In this document: one piece after another, positions 1 to 10,837 of the stretch
Position numbering within the stretch: position 1 is the first letter of the stretch
Layout of the letters: each line of letters begins with the position of its first letter
Origin: Stenogyne calaminthoides
Taxonomy: Eukaryota; Streptophyta; Magnoliopsida; Lamiales; Lamiaceae
Assembly: GCA_037126765.1 (NCBI GenBank)
Contig: JBBCBC010000034.1
Coordinates: 18,784,691-18,848,690, forward strand
Length of the DNA stretch: 64,000 nucleotides
Direction of reading: 5' to 3'
Made by a program: the position numbers and the translations under genes
Notes under the pieces: generated by a model
What the model was told of the DNA's origin: nothing
The model's database searches: none
The model's input: only the letters and a program-made list of their open reading frames with translations

Positions 1-1481
1 TAACTCGAGAGCAGATTTCTCTACTACGGTATCCACGTAATCCCCAATTCGGATTTGCACATATTTGCCAGCGTTGAATCCCGAGACAGATTTACTAGGA
101 AAATTCTAACTCTAGATTTTATGGAGAAAATATGAAGTGATGATTTTGTAAATCTCAATAGCTTGTATATATAGGGATGCTTAACTTATTTCCAAGTTAG
201 CCCAATTAGGGGAATAAAATCCCTATTCTTGAATTAAATTAATTCCTTTTAATTTAATTCCCTAAATATAAATCTTTACGGATTTAAATGCCTTATATGA
301 AAATTTCTACGATTTATTTCCATATACATTAAATCCTACAATTATGTTCCAAATATAATTATTAGGAATTCTTATTTAATTAAATCCAATTTAATTAAAT
401 ATTAATAATAATTAATTCAAAATTAATCTATTATTAATTGCTTCTCCCTAAATTAAATATTAAATCCAATTTAACATTTAATCAACCAACTATAATCCGT
501 AAAAGGGAACTACTTGTTGTGTGACCCATAGGCCCCCATATACCGAGCGATTAGTCAAACTAACGGTCTTAATTGAACCCTAGTAAATAAATCAGACTTT
601 CTCAATATATGAGGTACGTTGCGAGAAACATGCAACTACCTGTAACTGAAACGTGGGCAATTGCGATTTCCTCCTTTCATTCACGAATACTCGATTAGTC
701 TTGAACATGATGAAGTGTCTATTCAATTAACTTAATCAATTTATCTTAAATCACTAATTGATCATTAGTGTCACACTTAGTCACAAAGTCTAAGTTGACG
801 TGCATTGGCCAAAGACTTAGATCCAATTATGATGAGATGATGAGTATTCTCTCTAAATCCACTTTGAGGAATGAATCATTTTCTTGGCTCAACTACCACG
901 CACATGCACTTCGTGATGAACACAATCCAAGCCATATCTACCCATAGACGGGTGCAAGCGTCGGTCATGGTCAAAGTACATCACTCCACACATGTCGTGC
1001 GTATTGACCTCAAGTCATAGGAGTATCGCATCGCTCCCACTAACCGAGACACCCATAGACACATATAGTGGAAATACATCAAACGGTTTCTCGGATGGGT
1101 ATACCAATACCCTCTAAGGTATTTGTGCATCCATCATGAGATACCTAGTATCTCGTAGTAAGTGAGATCTTACTACACTCTCTAAGAGTATGATGCAGAT
1201 CGCACACCGATCTCCATTGCATCATCAATATCCCATTCTTGATGATCCTTGATCGGGGCTATTTGAGAATCATGCTTAAGTCATCTGAGTTCTCACAACC
1301 TCAATGACAACAATGACTCATGGGAACACTTGCATGAATAAATGCAAACAATCAAACATAATATTCAAACAAGTGTATTTCCATACATTAATATTAAGTG
1401 AACTATAACATTAAGTCAAACTGAATATCATCGAGTATTATGTCCTTACAATAGATTGTCTCTAGGACACTAACACTAACA
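1..1481 (-). repeat. LTR of Copia family D, copy D1 (reverse, truncated by window edge)
   Basis: This is the reverse complement of the LTR at 2780-4411. On the minus strand the LTR begins at 1481 with TGTTAGTGTTAGTGTCC and runs leftwards. Position 1 corresponds to a point about 120 bases before the LTR 3' end, so only the last part is missing. A TATA-like TATATATA lies at about 167-174 on the reverse strand. The AT-rich central block at 200-480 and the block at 840-1300 align base for base with the forward copy apart from scattered substitutions. Whether it is a solo LTR or part of a whole element to the left cannot be seen. Confidence 0.93.
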
Positions 1482-1708
1482 ATAAATAGGCTTACACGGC
1501 CACACTTGTAAAAGGTTGAAAAACTTAGATTCTTAGGCATATACTCTATACACAAATACCTGGCTTAGACGCCCCCAGACGTAGTCTTGTTCATAAGATG
1601 ATGGGGGTCATCAGTATCGTATTCATTTACCTGTTCTTGATCGCCCATACTTTAAAAATAACATAGAATTATTATTACGTTGGCCTAGATATAAACCAAC
1701 TACAACAA
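1482..1708 (+). repeat. Remnant of a Gypsy (Tat-like) LTR 3' end
   Basis: The block around 1560-1605 (CCTGGCTTAGACGCCCCCAG, then GTAGTCTT and TTCA-AAG) matches the 3' part of the G1 Gypsy LTR at 10628-10670. The piece ends with GGCCTAGAT...ACTACAACA at 1708, parallel to the G1 LTR end at 10772. No good primer-binding site follows. The similarity is partial, so this is probably a related but older family. Confidence 0.55.
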
Positions 1709-2779
1709 AAGGGGCATAACCGCTATCTCCTTTTGGAGGGATATAAATATCCCTCCCAGGTATCACGAAACACACACTTACACAGTTACACAAAAAGACA
1801 CTTACACACTAACACATGGACAGTAACACAATTACACACAATGACACAATCACTTGATTTTACTTACTTAAACTTGAATACTTTGAATGGAGCTATTGAG
1901 TACGATTTCATCTGACATTAAGAGTGATAATTGACTTGAGCGTCGGAGAGGCCGCATGCGAGCCCCCTCCGGTGTATTTTTCAGGTACCTATGTGGAAAT
2001 TGGCGAGATTCCTGGAGTCAAAGCTTGAAGGATTTTCAACATTCAACGTACGAATTCCCCATTGAAATCTCGGGAAGGAATCTCAACCAACCCCTACGGC
2101 ACCCCTTCTTTTCGGGATGCCACCTGTAGGTAGGGGAACAACCGAACCAGGATCTTCCTTAGCATTCATGGGAGATGCTCGTTCATCAGGGAGGGGAAAT
2201 CCAACCAGACCCCTCCACCGGAAGTATCAACGAACTCTACTCCAGTGAGAGGTATGGGTAGAGGAGGAGGTGGACCCCTTTCGGCATCTCCAGAATTAGG
2301 ACGAGGAGGAGGGGGGCCAATTCCAGCCCCTCAAACTCAGGGTCCTACGATAGCAGGCACCTCTAAGGAGGCTCCACATTCCCACGGCACCAAACCCTAT
2401 GGTGGTATCAGTTAACATGAAACAACTTAGCGACCTGGTGACCAAGGTCATGGAGAGTGCTTTCGCTGGGAAGGGTCCTGCTCGATCCTATCCAGCAGAC
2501 AATGAAGGAAACTCGTGAGAGATGGGGAGTTAGATTCCCCATGATCAGACTGGACGGAGACAAGGATAGGAGTCTCATGCAGAACAGGGAGATCCTTGGA
2601 GGAAGAATACTCAGGAGGAAGGAGCTCCACCAGCGGAGTGGAAAAGGGAGAAGAGGGGGCCGAGATAGCCCACCTCGAAAAATAGAGATGATGGACAAGG
2701 AGGAGAGTTCCGATCCAACATATGAGGAAGGAGTCAGCCATCAGTTGCTATCTCTTCATAAAGAAATGGAGACGATGAG
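1709..2779 (+). pseudogene. Decayed Gypsy leader/LTR and gag remnant
   Basis: No intact gene is present. 1770-1860 is an AC-rich stretch with repeated ACACTTACACA-type units. 1930-1985 carries TTGACTTGAGCGTCGGAG followed by CCCCCTCCGGTG, a block typical of Tat-type Gypsy LTRs. From about 2110 to 2779 short open stretches encode Gly/Arg/Pro-rich and charged peptides, including MKQLSDLVTKVMESAF near 2416-2463. These look like gag of a Gypsy element but have several stops and shifts. The assignment is an inference from composition and neighbours; no catalytic motif is visible. The segment ends where LTR D2 begins. Confidence 0.4.
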
Positions 2780-4411
2780 TGTTAGTGTTAGTGTCCTAGA
2801 GACAATCTATTGTAAGGACATAATACTCGATGATATTCAGTTTGATTTAATATTATAGTTCATTTAATATTAATGTATGGAAATACACTTGTTTGAATAT
2901 TATGTTTGATTGTTTGCATTTATTCATGCAAGTGTTCCCATGAGTCATTGTTGTCATTGAGGTTGTGAGAACTCAGATGACTTAAGCATGATTCTCAAAT
3001 AGCCCCGATCAAGGATCATCAAGAATGGGATATTGATGATGCAATGGAGATCGGTGTGCGATCTGCATCATACTCTTAGAGAGTGTAGTAAGATCTCACT
3101 TACTACGAGATACTAGGTATCTCATGATGGATGCACAAATACCTTAGAGGGTATTGGTATACCCATCCGAGAAACCGTTTGATGTATTTCCACTATATGT
3201 GTCTATGGGTGTCTCGGTTAGTGGGAGCGATGCGATACTCCTATGACTTGAGGTCAATACGCATGACATGTGTGGAGTGATGAACTTTGACCATGACCGA
3301 CGCTTGCACCCGTCTATGGGTAGATATGGCTTGAATTGGGTTCATCACGAAGTGCATGTGCGTGGTAGTTGAGCCAAGAATAGGATTCATTCCTCAATGT
3401 GGATTTAGAGAGAATACTCATCTTCTCATCATAATTGGATCTAAGTCATCGGCCGATGCACATCAACTTAGACTTTATGGCTAAGTGTGACATACATGAT
3501 CAATTAGTGATTAGAGATAAATTGATTAAGTGATTTTAATAGATGCTTCATCATGTTCAAGACTTAATCGAGTATATTTGCGAATGAAAGGAGAAAATTG
3601 TAATAGTCCATGTTTCAGTTACAGGTAGTTGCACTTTTCTCGTAACGTACCTCATATATTGAGAATGTCTGATTTATTGTCTAGGGTTCAATTAAGACCT
3701 TTAGTTTGACTAATCGCTCGATATATGAGGGCCTATGGGTCACATAACAAGTAGTTCCCTTTTACGGATTATAGTTGGTTGATTAAATGTTAAATTGGAT
3801 TTAATATTTAATTTATGGAGAAGTAATTAATAATAGATTAATTTGAAATTAATTATTATTAATATTTAATTAAATTGGATTTAATTAAATAAGAATTCCA
3901 AATAACTATATTTGGAATATAATTGTATGATTTAATGTATATGGAAATAAATCGTAGAGATTTTCATATATGGCATTTAAATCCGTAAGATTTATATTTA
4001 GGGAATTAAATTAAAAGGAATTAATTTAATTCAAGATTAGGGATTTTATTTCCCTAATTGGGCTAGCTTGGGAAGTAAGCTAAGCCTCCCTATATATACA
4101 AGCTCTTAGGAATTCACAAACAGTATCACTTCATATTTTCTCCATAAAATATAGAGTTTGGATTTTCCTAGCAAATTCGTCTCGGGATTCAACACTGGAA
4201 AATTCATCTCGGGATTCAACACTGACAAATCCGTACAAATCCATGATTGGGGATTACGTGGATATCATAGTAGAGAAATTTGCTCTCGAGTTACTGTAAG
4301 ATTTCTCGTTATGATTATTGTAATCTTTATGCAATTAATTGTTCGTTGTTGGTGAACTATTTACTTCCGCTGCAAATGTATTACATGTTTACGTGCCTCT
4401 AAATTCCAACA
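2780..4411 (+). repeat. 5' LTR of Copia D2
   Basis: This 1,632-bp LTR starts TGTTAG and ends CCAACA. The end is fixed by the primer-binding site one base later, and the start by comparison with D4, which has a target duplication at exactly this base. A TATA-like TATATATA is at 4091-4098. Four copies of this LTR occur in the window (D1 reverse, D2, D3, D4). ORFs inside it, such as the end of the one running across 2780-2858, are fortuitous. Confidence 0.95.
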
Positions 4412-4412
4412 G

Positions 4413-4424
4413 TGGTATCAGAGC
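4413..4424 (+). promoter_or_regulatory. Primer-binding site, initiator tRNA-Met
   Basis: TGGTATCAGAGC lies one base after the LTR. It is complementary to the 3' end of plant initiator methionine tRNA, which primes minus-strand DNA synthesis in most plant Copia elements. This fixes the orientation of D2 as forward. Confidence 0.95.
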
Positions 4425-6206
4425 TCAGGCTCTTGTGTTTAATTGCATAATTGAATTGGTTTTAATATTTTTTTAAAACCTGGTACGGTCAATTGGATTG
4501 ACCGCACCTCTGTTAATTCAATTAATTTGGGGTTGTTTATTTGATAAACAAACACCCCCTTCGGTTTTGTTTGTCGTGTGCTGCTCTCGTCTTCTTCACT
4601 GGAATTAGGTTTCCTGCGATTCCCCCTTTCCAGCCCCGCCTCCGTCTCGTGCCGATTCTGTTCTCAAGCATCGGGCGTCGCTCAAGTCGGCATAAAAGTT
4701 TGCAACTTCGCGATCTTGGCGTGATGTCGCTTGAAATTTGAATCAAATGGGTTGGACCCCGGTGGCTTGACCCGTATGGCGGCGATTTCGAGCGGCGCTC
4801 GTTGCGAATCTTCATCCCGAGATGGCGGCGACCTTGTCTCGATCTCGATTCACTGGATAAAGTCGATGGGTCGATGAAACGCGCGGTAGAACGCAACCAC
4901 ATCACCTCCTCCTTGCCGCGTTCACCAATTTATTTTCTTTGTGGGGTGTCCGCCGTTTTGTTTCACCGGGACGTGCAATGCACCACTGTATTACACACGA
5001 TCCGTGATTGTCTTGGTTGCGATGACGGTCGCCCGGCGTGGCGCCCTAGCGGGCCATGGTGACTTCCTTCATTTCGCCGCCCCTCCTGGTCATTCTGGTC
5101 CCTCTTCGGTTGGGTCATGTTGGGCTGTTTTCCTTGGGCTTGATTGTTCGATTAATTGAATTTTTTGAACTTGTTGGGAAATCTGGACGAAATTGTTAAC
5201 TGTTTATGATTAAATTGGATTAAATTTGAAAACTGTTAATGAATTGTTGGTTTCGATTGTCCCGATTGGAATGGGGTTGTTTGGGCGATGATGAGGGAGG
5301 GGTTGTTGGCAAATTGGATTTCGAGCAAGCCCCTCCGTGCAATTTTAGAATTTGTACATGAGCCCTCGTCAAATAAATAAATAAATAAAATCTATTTAAA
5401 TTTAATTGGATTAAATTTTAAGATAGTAATAAAAGTTGGACTTTTATTCAAAATTAATTAGATTAGTTTTATTTTAATAATTTATAATCGAATTAAAATT
5501 GGATTTTGAAATCCGATTTTAAAGAAATTATTAAATTCCACTGTTTAACTGTTTTAAAATTTAATTAGTTAAACATTTTATAGTCCATGTTATAATTGTT
5601 TGGGTAGGCGGCACCCTTAACTGTTGGACCGTATTTATGGTTTGGGTAGACGGCACCCATATAAGTGTTAGTCCGTGTAAAATCATTTCTTTTGGTAGGC
5701 GGCGCCCAATAATTGCTCAAATGCGATATAGATTAACATGTTGGATCTCGATTAAGCAATTAATACCCCGCCTTTAAACCGGAGATTTCGTTCCAATGAG
5801 TATCTAAGGCCCAAGTCTTTTGCTCGGATCTACATCTAATGGGACTTTTATAGGGACACGTAGTGTCGCCGCTTGATGGTTGTAAATAAACTTGATTTTG
5901 TTTCACAAGCCCAATCAACTAGGAATTGCAGTTTTGCAATTGGTTTGGAGACCTACCAGTTATGCTATTGCAGTAATCAGCCCAATAGTAGGAATGTGGA
6001 TTCTAGTCCATTAAAATTTATATTAGATATAAATTTGTATTCTCCCTATGAGGTCGTTGAATATGTGAAAATGATGGAAACAAAATAAACACAAAAGAAA
6101 GGCCATGTTTATTTTGATTGCTGAATATTGATTATATGAATTATGTGTTTAATTCTCATTTTATTTTATTTCTCTTGGTTAGTTGAAATGTATAACTGTT
6201 ATTGAG
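4425..6206 (+). other. Long untranslated leader of Copia D2
   Basis: About 1.8 kb separates the primer site from gag. The first part (4560-5110) is GC-rich with short open frames on both strands that show no recognisable domain. 5160-5580 is AT-rich. 5599-5708 contains three repeats of a GGTAGGCGGCACCC motif. 5800-6200 again shows nothing coding. Long leaders with packaging or translation signals are common in plant Copia elements. Confidence 0.7.
5599..5708 (+). repeat. Three tandem GGTAGGCGGCACCC units in the D2 leader
   Basis: The motif occurs at about 5602-5616 (GGGTAGGCGGCACCC), 5644-5658 (GGGTAGACGGCACCC) and 5694-5707 (GGTAGGCGGCGCCC). A preceding (A)GTCC/GACCGT-type word and T-rich spacer make units of roughly 41-50 bp. 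The GC-rich core stands out from the AT-rich surroundings and could fold locally. Confidence 0.75.
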
Positions 6207-6796
6207 ATGTGTTTTGGAAACAAACAAATTGGCTAGGATAAATTTTATGGACTGGCACCGAAACATATGTTTGGTGCTAAGGCAAGAAAAGATTGAGTAC
6301 GTGTTGGACACGCCTATCCCGGTTACCTTTAAAGCTGGTGCTCTGAGGCAGCCACTTTTGACGTAGCAGCTCAGAATAAGCGTCAAGAGGATGCTTCCCA
6401 GGCCCATGACTTCCGATATTCATAGGCAACATGAGAAAATTGGGTCCCTTCTAGATGCCCAAGCATCTGAAGGACCTTTTTGATTCTGAATCTCGTTCTG
6501 AGATTTATGAAGTGATAAGAGATCTGTTTGGATGCCTGTTAGCTAAAGAAAGGAAGATTTCACCTCATGTGCTAATGATGATAGACTTAATTGAGAAATT
6601 TAGTAATTTAGGCATTGAGCTAAAAGACCAATGTTTCCATTTATGTTATCCTCAAGTGGCTCCCGATTCATGTTTAAGCTTCATTGTGAACAATGATATG
6701 AATAAGACGGATGCGACCATGCCTGAACTTCACAACGTGCTCAAGACTTTTAAGTTCACTATCACTAAGATGGTGTTTGAAAGAATGAGGGGATAA
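6207..6796 (+). pseudogene. Copia D2 gag (broken)
   Basis: Gag forms the virus-like particle. The N-terminal part is at about 6226-6400 (KLARINFMDWHRN, then an EKIEYVLDTPIPV-like stretch), typical of the Copia gag family. A frame change near 6340-6455 leads into a 113-codon open stretch at 6455-6796 with the helical gag C-terminal core (KERKISPHVLMMIDLIEKF, then MPELHNVLKTFKF). The start codon is uncertain because upstream ATGs are followed by stops. The zinc knuckle expected after 6796 is degraded. Neighbours: leader upstream, protease remnant from 6930. Confidence 0.8.
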
Positions 6797-6929
6797 AAAA
6801 GGATGTGTGCCTCTACTATAAGTAGAAGAGGACATTGAAAGAAGGACTATAAGGTTCTGGTTGCTAAAAGGAAGGCACTGGGTGCTTCTGGCACTAGAAC
6901 ATGTATGTTTGTCATTAAGATAGAAATAT

Positions 6930-7278
6930 CCACAAATAACACTAACTGCTGGGTATTAGATACCGAATATGGGTCGCACATTTGTACGAATGTGAAGGGG
7001 CTCATGTGTCTTAGGGCAGTTAGACCGGGTGAAGTTGTCTTACACGTGGAAACGGAGCAATAGTTGCTACTGAACTTGTGAGACTTATGTATTAGACTTA
7101 CCCTTTGGTTTTAGATTAGAACTTAATGATTGTCATTTAGTTCTTCCTATTACTCACAACATTATTTTCATTCATATGTTAGACATTGAGGGTTATTTCT
7201 TCCATTTTAGTGATAATAATGGTTATTTCACATTGAATGGTTGCATTGTGGATATAATGGTTATTTAACTGTTGCATT
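6930..7278 (+). pseudogene. Copia D2 protease remnant
   Basis: The segment near 6945-7000 reads CWVLDTEYGSHICTNVKGL, which corresponds to the aspartic protease active site of Copia pol. The catalytic DTG has become DTE, so the enzyme would be dead even without the stops that follow from about 7060. 7190-7275 contains a local duplication around GGATATAATGGTTATTT and GTTGCATTGTGGATATAATG. Confidence 0.75.
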
Positions 7279-8150
7279 GTGGATATAATGTTCTTAATAT
7301 ATAAAATAAAAGACTCAAACTTAGTAATCATGAAAACCCGACTTACTTATGACATTGTAGAACTTGATCATGTAAGTGAGAAAAGAATTGCAAGGTTAAG
7401 AAAGTTAGACTACTTAACCCCCTTCGACTGTGAGTCTTATGGAGATTGTGAATCTTATCTCATGGGCAAGATGATCAACAGACTCTTTTCTGGGAAAGGG
7501 GTGCATGCCAAAGAAGTTCTAGAGTTGATCTACAATAATGTTTGTGGACCATTGCCCACTCTAGCTAGGGGCCACTTCGGCTACTTCATCACTTTTACTA
7601 ACGATTTCTCAAGATACAAATATGTGTATCTTATGAAACACAAATCTGAATCTTTTGAGAAATTCAAAGAGTATGAAGCTAAAATAGAGAAGCAACTTGG
7701 TAAGAGTATCAAGACTCTTCGATCAGATCGAGGAGGTGAATACCTTAGCCATGAATTCATTGATTACTTGAAGTTACATGGAATCCAATCAAAATGGACT
7801 CCTCCCGGAACACCTCAGATGAACGGTGTGTCCGAAAAGAGAAACTGAACCCTGTTAGACATGGTGAGGTCCATGATGAGTTTTTCCTCTCTTCCGACAT
7901 TCTTATGGGGATACGCGTTACAAACCTCAATCTACATTCTGAAAAGGATTCCATCTAAATGGATTGAGCATACACCATATGGACTATGGTGTGGCAAGAA
8001 GCCAACTTTAACACATATCAAACATGGGGTTGTCCCGTGATTGTGAAAAATGATGCTTACCGACAAGTTGAAATCCAAAGGTGAAAAGGTTACTTTGTGG
8101 GATATCCTAAGGAAACTAAAGGATATTGCTTCTATCTACCTGAGAAATAA
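7279..8150 (+). pseudogene. Copia D2 integrase (broken)
   Basis: 7279-7848 is open for 189 codons and covers the GAG-pre-integrase region (HVSEKRIARLRKL) and most of the integrase core. The first catalytic Asp in the usual HTDVCGP is replaced (YNNVCGP at about 7533-7553). The second, in LRSDRGGEYLS, and the Glu region (NGVSEKRN) remain. A stop ends the frame at 7849. The C-terminal part continues in broken form to about 8150 (MVRSMMS, TPYGLW, GYP-type residues). It acts, when intact, in cDNA insertion into the host chromosome. Confidence 0.87.
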
Positions 8151-8153
8151 TCA

Positions 8154-8588
8154 GTGATTGTTTTTAGACAGACCAAGTTCCTCAAAGAAGACTATATCTT
8201 TAAGGAACAAGGTCGTAAGCTGATAGAACTTGAACAAATTCAAGAACCACAAATTAATAAACAGACTGATATCTTGTCAAAGCAACATGAGAAGGAATCA
8301 GTGGGAGCATTCAACAACTTTCACGGTGGGAGTCTTTCACTAGGTGATCGTCTTTCAGCCAGTGGGAGCGTAATTGGAGTTGGCTTGCCTATGCAAGAAC
8401 CTCCAAGTGGGCTGAATGAGAATAACATAGTTCAAACTCCCGCCCAAGAGGCATCTGAAAGTGTAGCTCTTGAGGACTCTCCGGACATTGATAAAATCGA
8501 TGCACCACAAAATTTTCACGATCGGAATGTACATCCTGCACAACCACAGCTCTGTAAGTCAATTAGGAATCGTAATCCGCCTCATTAG
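8154..8588 (+). pseudogene. Copia D2 integrase-RT linker
   Basis: A 144-codon open stretch holds the variable, low-complexity linker between integrase and RT, beginning with VFRQTKFLKEDYIF, which matches the FLEEDY block of the A family pol (18400-18415). It is rich in Gln, Glu and Ser and ends with an RNP-like SIRNRNPPH stretch. It has no enzymatic motif. Confidence 0.7.
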
Positions 8589-8589
8589 T

Positions 8590-9650
8590 TACGGTTACCT
8601 CTTGGAGGAACTCGTTAATGTGGACATACCGGATAAGGACGATCCTAATACTTATTCTGAAGCAATATCAGATATTGATTCAGGGAAGTGGCATGAAGCC
8701 ATGAAATCAAAGATGGACTCGATGTACACCAATCAGGTCTAGGACTTGGTTGAGTTGCCTATAGGGGTTAGACCCATATGTTGCGATTGGGTCTTCAAGC
8801 GTAAGACTGATGCAAATGGAAAAGTACAAACCTACAAAGGTAGGTTGGTAACGAAGGGTTATAGTCAATGCAAAAGCACTGACTGTGACGAGACCTTCTC
8901 ACCAGTTGCAAAAATCAAGTCCATTTGAATTTTACTTGAGATAGCAGCACATTATGAGATTTGGTAGATGGATGTCAAAACAACTTTCCTCAATTGAAAC
9001 ATTGATAAGGAAGTGTTTATGACTCAACCGGAAGGTTCATATCTAAGTTAATTTCTAATCTAGTATGAAAGCTAAAGAGATCCATTTATGGATTGACGCA
9101 AGCTTCTAAGAGTTGGAATATCCAATTGGATGAAGCTATCATAGCTCTTTTGACTTCATCAGAAATTTGAAAGATCCTTGCATTTATCGTAAACACAGCG
9201 GGAATAATATTGTCTTCATAATCGTATATGTCGACGACATGCTGATTTTGGGAAACAATAACCCGTTAATGCAGTCCATGAAAGATTGGTTATCAAAAAC
9301 CTTCATGATGAAGGGTCTTGGAGAAGCCTGCTACATCTTAGGGATCAAGATCCACAAGGATAGATCCAAGAGGATGTTGGGGTTGTCACAGTCCACCTAT
9401 GTAGACAAGGTGTTGAAGCATTTTGCGATGGGGAACTCTAAGAGAGGATCTCTATCGGCAAATCGTAGGATAAAGCTATCAAAGAAGGATTGTCCTTCCG
9501 TTGAAGCTTATATCAAGCACATGAAAGATGTCTCATATGCATATGCAATTGGGTCAATCATGTACGCCCTGACTTGCACAAGGCCAAACGTGGCCTACGC
9601 TATCAACATCAATGGTAGATACCAACAGAATCCGAGTGACTCTCACTAGA
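8590..9650 (+). pseudogene. Copia D2 reverse transcriptase (broken)
   Basis: RT blocks appear in order: WHEAMKSKMDSM (about 8690), CCDWVFKRKTDANG (8780), GRLVTKGYSQ (8840), DETFSPVAKI (8890), a degraded MDVKTTFLN block (8968), then a 160-codon open stretch at 9167-9649 with the catalytic YVDD at 9227-9238 and the ACYILGIKIH block. Stops occur at 8740, 8926, 8965, 8997 and several more before 9167. RT copies element RNA into DNA. Confidence 0.88.
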
Positions 9651-10195
9651 TTGCTGCCAAGACCATTCTGAAGTATCTCAGATGAACTAAAGAATGTTTT
9701 CTTGTCTATGGTGGACAGTAAGAACTAGTAGTGACTGGTTAAGCTGACACAAGTTTCCAATCCGAATGTGATGATTACAAATCACAGTTAAGTTACGTTT
9801 CACTCTCAATAATGAGATGGTCAGTTGGAATAGTTCCAAGCAAAACGACCGCAGATTCAAAAACCAAAGTTGAGTACATTGCTGTATCAGAAGCCTCAAG
9901 GAGGCTATCTGGATTTTATAGTTCTTAAGAGAACTAGGGGTAGTTCCGAGTGCTAGTTGTGTAATAAAGTTGTATTGAGACAACGCTGGTGCGATTGCAC
10001 AAGCAAAGGAACCGAGATCAACAAATAGAAACAAGCATGTACCTAGACTTATCATTTGATCAGAGATCATAAGGATAGGAGAAATGGAATTAAAATGTAT
10101 TCCCACATATTTAATTTGGAAGATCATTTCACCAAAACACTGAGTGTTCATGTACACACTAGACATTTGATGGTCTAGGGGTTAGACATGTGTTT
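9651..10195 (+). pseudogene. Copia D2 RNase H (broken)
   Basis: After a stop at 9649 the RT tail (AAKTILKYLR) and the Copia RNase H continue in broken form. SKTTADSKTKVEY (about 9840-9875) holds the Glu block, and DNAGAIAQAKEPRS (9980-10020) the final Asp block. The pol end lies near 10185-10195. At least seven stops are present. The reverse-strand ORF at 9687-10166 is a shadow of this region. Confidence 0.83.
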
Positions 10196-10228
10196 TACCA
10201 TGGAATAATCCTACTCGGTAAGGAGACC

Positions 10229-10772
10229 TGTTAGAGCGACTTCAACTTTGCTTGGGAAGTCGTTCAGCGAGCTCCCCATGACTAAAGAAGGTCGCACGGC
10301 GACTTGGGAGAAGGGTGAAGATCACATTCGACCTTGAGAAAAGCCACAAGTCGGAAGCGACCTCAAGCGGTTATAGTTGGCAGAAGATATGGATAACTGT
10401 AAGCGCGGATATTGCGGGGTAAGCAAGGCAAGTGTATCCGGATGCGGAAATCACGGGATAGACTGGGGGAACCCTATATCAGGTGGCAAGAAGCTTGGCA
10501 AGCCAGCTAGAGGAAGCCCACGAAGAAGTAAACCCTAGTTTCTGCTCTATAAATACAACTTGTATCACTCATTGTAAAAAGAGGAAAATTCTAGCATTCT
10601 AGGCAGAAAGTATAATAAAACACTCCTGGCTTGGGCGCCCCCAGATGTAGTCTTATTCAAAAGACGAACTGGGTAACCAAATCTGAAGCGTATTTCATAG
10701 TTGTTATTTGTTATCTGTTTGATCCCATTCATATCATCACGTTGTCCTAGATACAAAATCTAGGCCACAACA
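10229..10772 (+). repeat. 5' LTR of Gypsy G1
   Basis: 544 bp, beginning TGTTAGAGCGAC and ending CCACAACA directly before the primer site. A TATA box (TATAAATA) is at 10548-10555, with GGCTTGGGCGCCCCCAGATG downstream, a conserved block shared with the remnant at 1560-1605. It contains repeated GTCG/CGACTT words in its first 150 bases. Confidence 0.9.
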
Positions 10773-10773
10773 T

Positions 10774-10790
10774 TGGCGCCGTCTGTGGGA
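10774..10790 (+). promoter_or_regulatory. Primer-binding site of Gypsy G1
   Basis: TGGCGCCGTCTGTGGGA follows the LTR after one base. This primer site is common in plant Tat-type Gypsy elements and primes minus-strand synthesis from a host tRNA; I do not assign the tRNA with certainty. Confidence 0.88.
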
Positions 10791-10837
10791 AAACACTGTC
10801 GATTTATTGAAAAATCTGCAGAAAACCCAAACTACCA

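Larger units (their letters stand above)
2780..10228 (+). mobile_element. Decayed Ty1/Copia element D2 (5' LTR to end of pol; no 3' LTR)
   Basis: The order is LTR (2780-4411), primer-binding site, leader, gag, protease, integrase, RT and RNase H. Integrase before RT defines Copia. All coding parts are broken by many stops. The 3' LTR is missing: the Gypsy LTR of G1 starts at 10229, just after the end of pol, so the 3' LTR was lost or lies beyond the later insertions. The 5-bp left flank is ATGAG (2775-2779), which can be used to look for the other end. Confidence 0.88.

Noticed and set aside
1770..1860. AC-rich stretch as a microsatellite
   Set aside because: The units are irregular (ACACTTACACA, AGTTACACA, ACTAACACA), so it was noted within the Gypsy remnant and not as a clean repeat.
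2408..2858. Three overlapping ORFs of 96-133 codons as possible host genes
   Set aside because: They overlap on both strands, one runs into the D2 LTR, and none has a recognisable domain; they fit a decayed Gypsy gag.
4413..4424. tRNA gene at the TGGTATCAGAGC motif
   Set aside because: Only the primer-binding complement is present; no cloverleaf could be seen around it or around 50146 and 33892.
4537..5159. Several short ORFs on both strands in the D2 leader
   Set aside because: They lie between primer site and gag, overlap each other and show no domain or codon signal; GC-rich composition explains the open frames.
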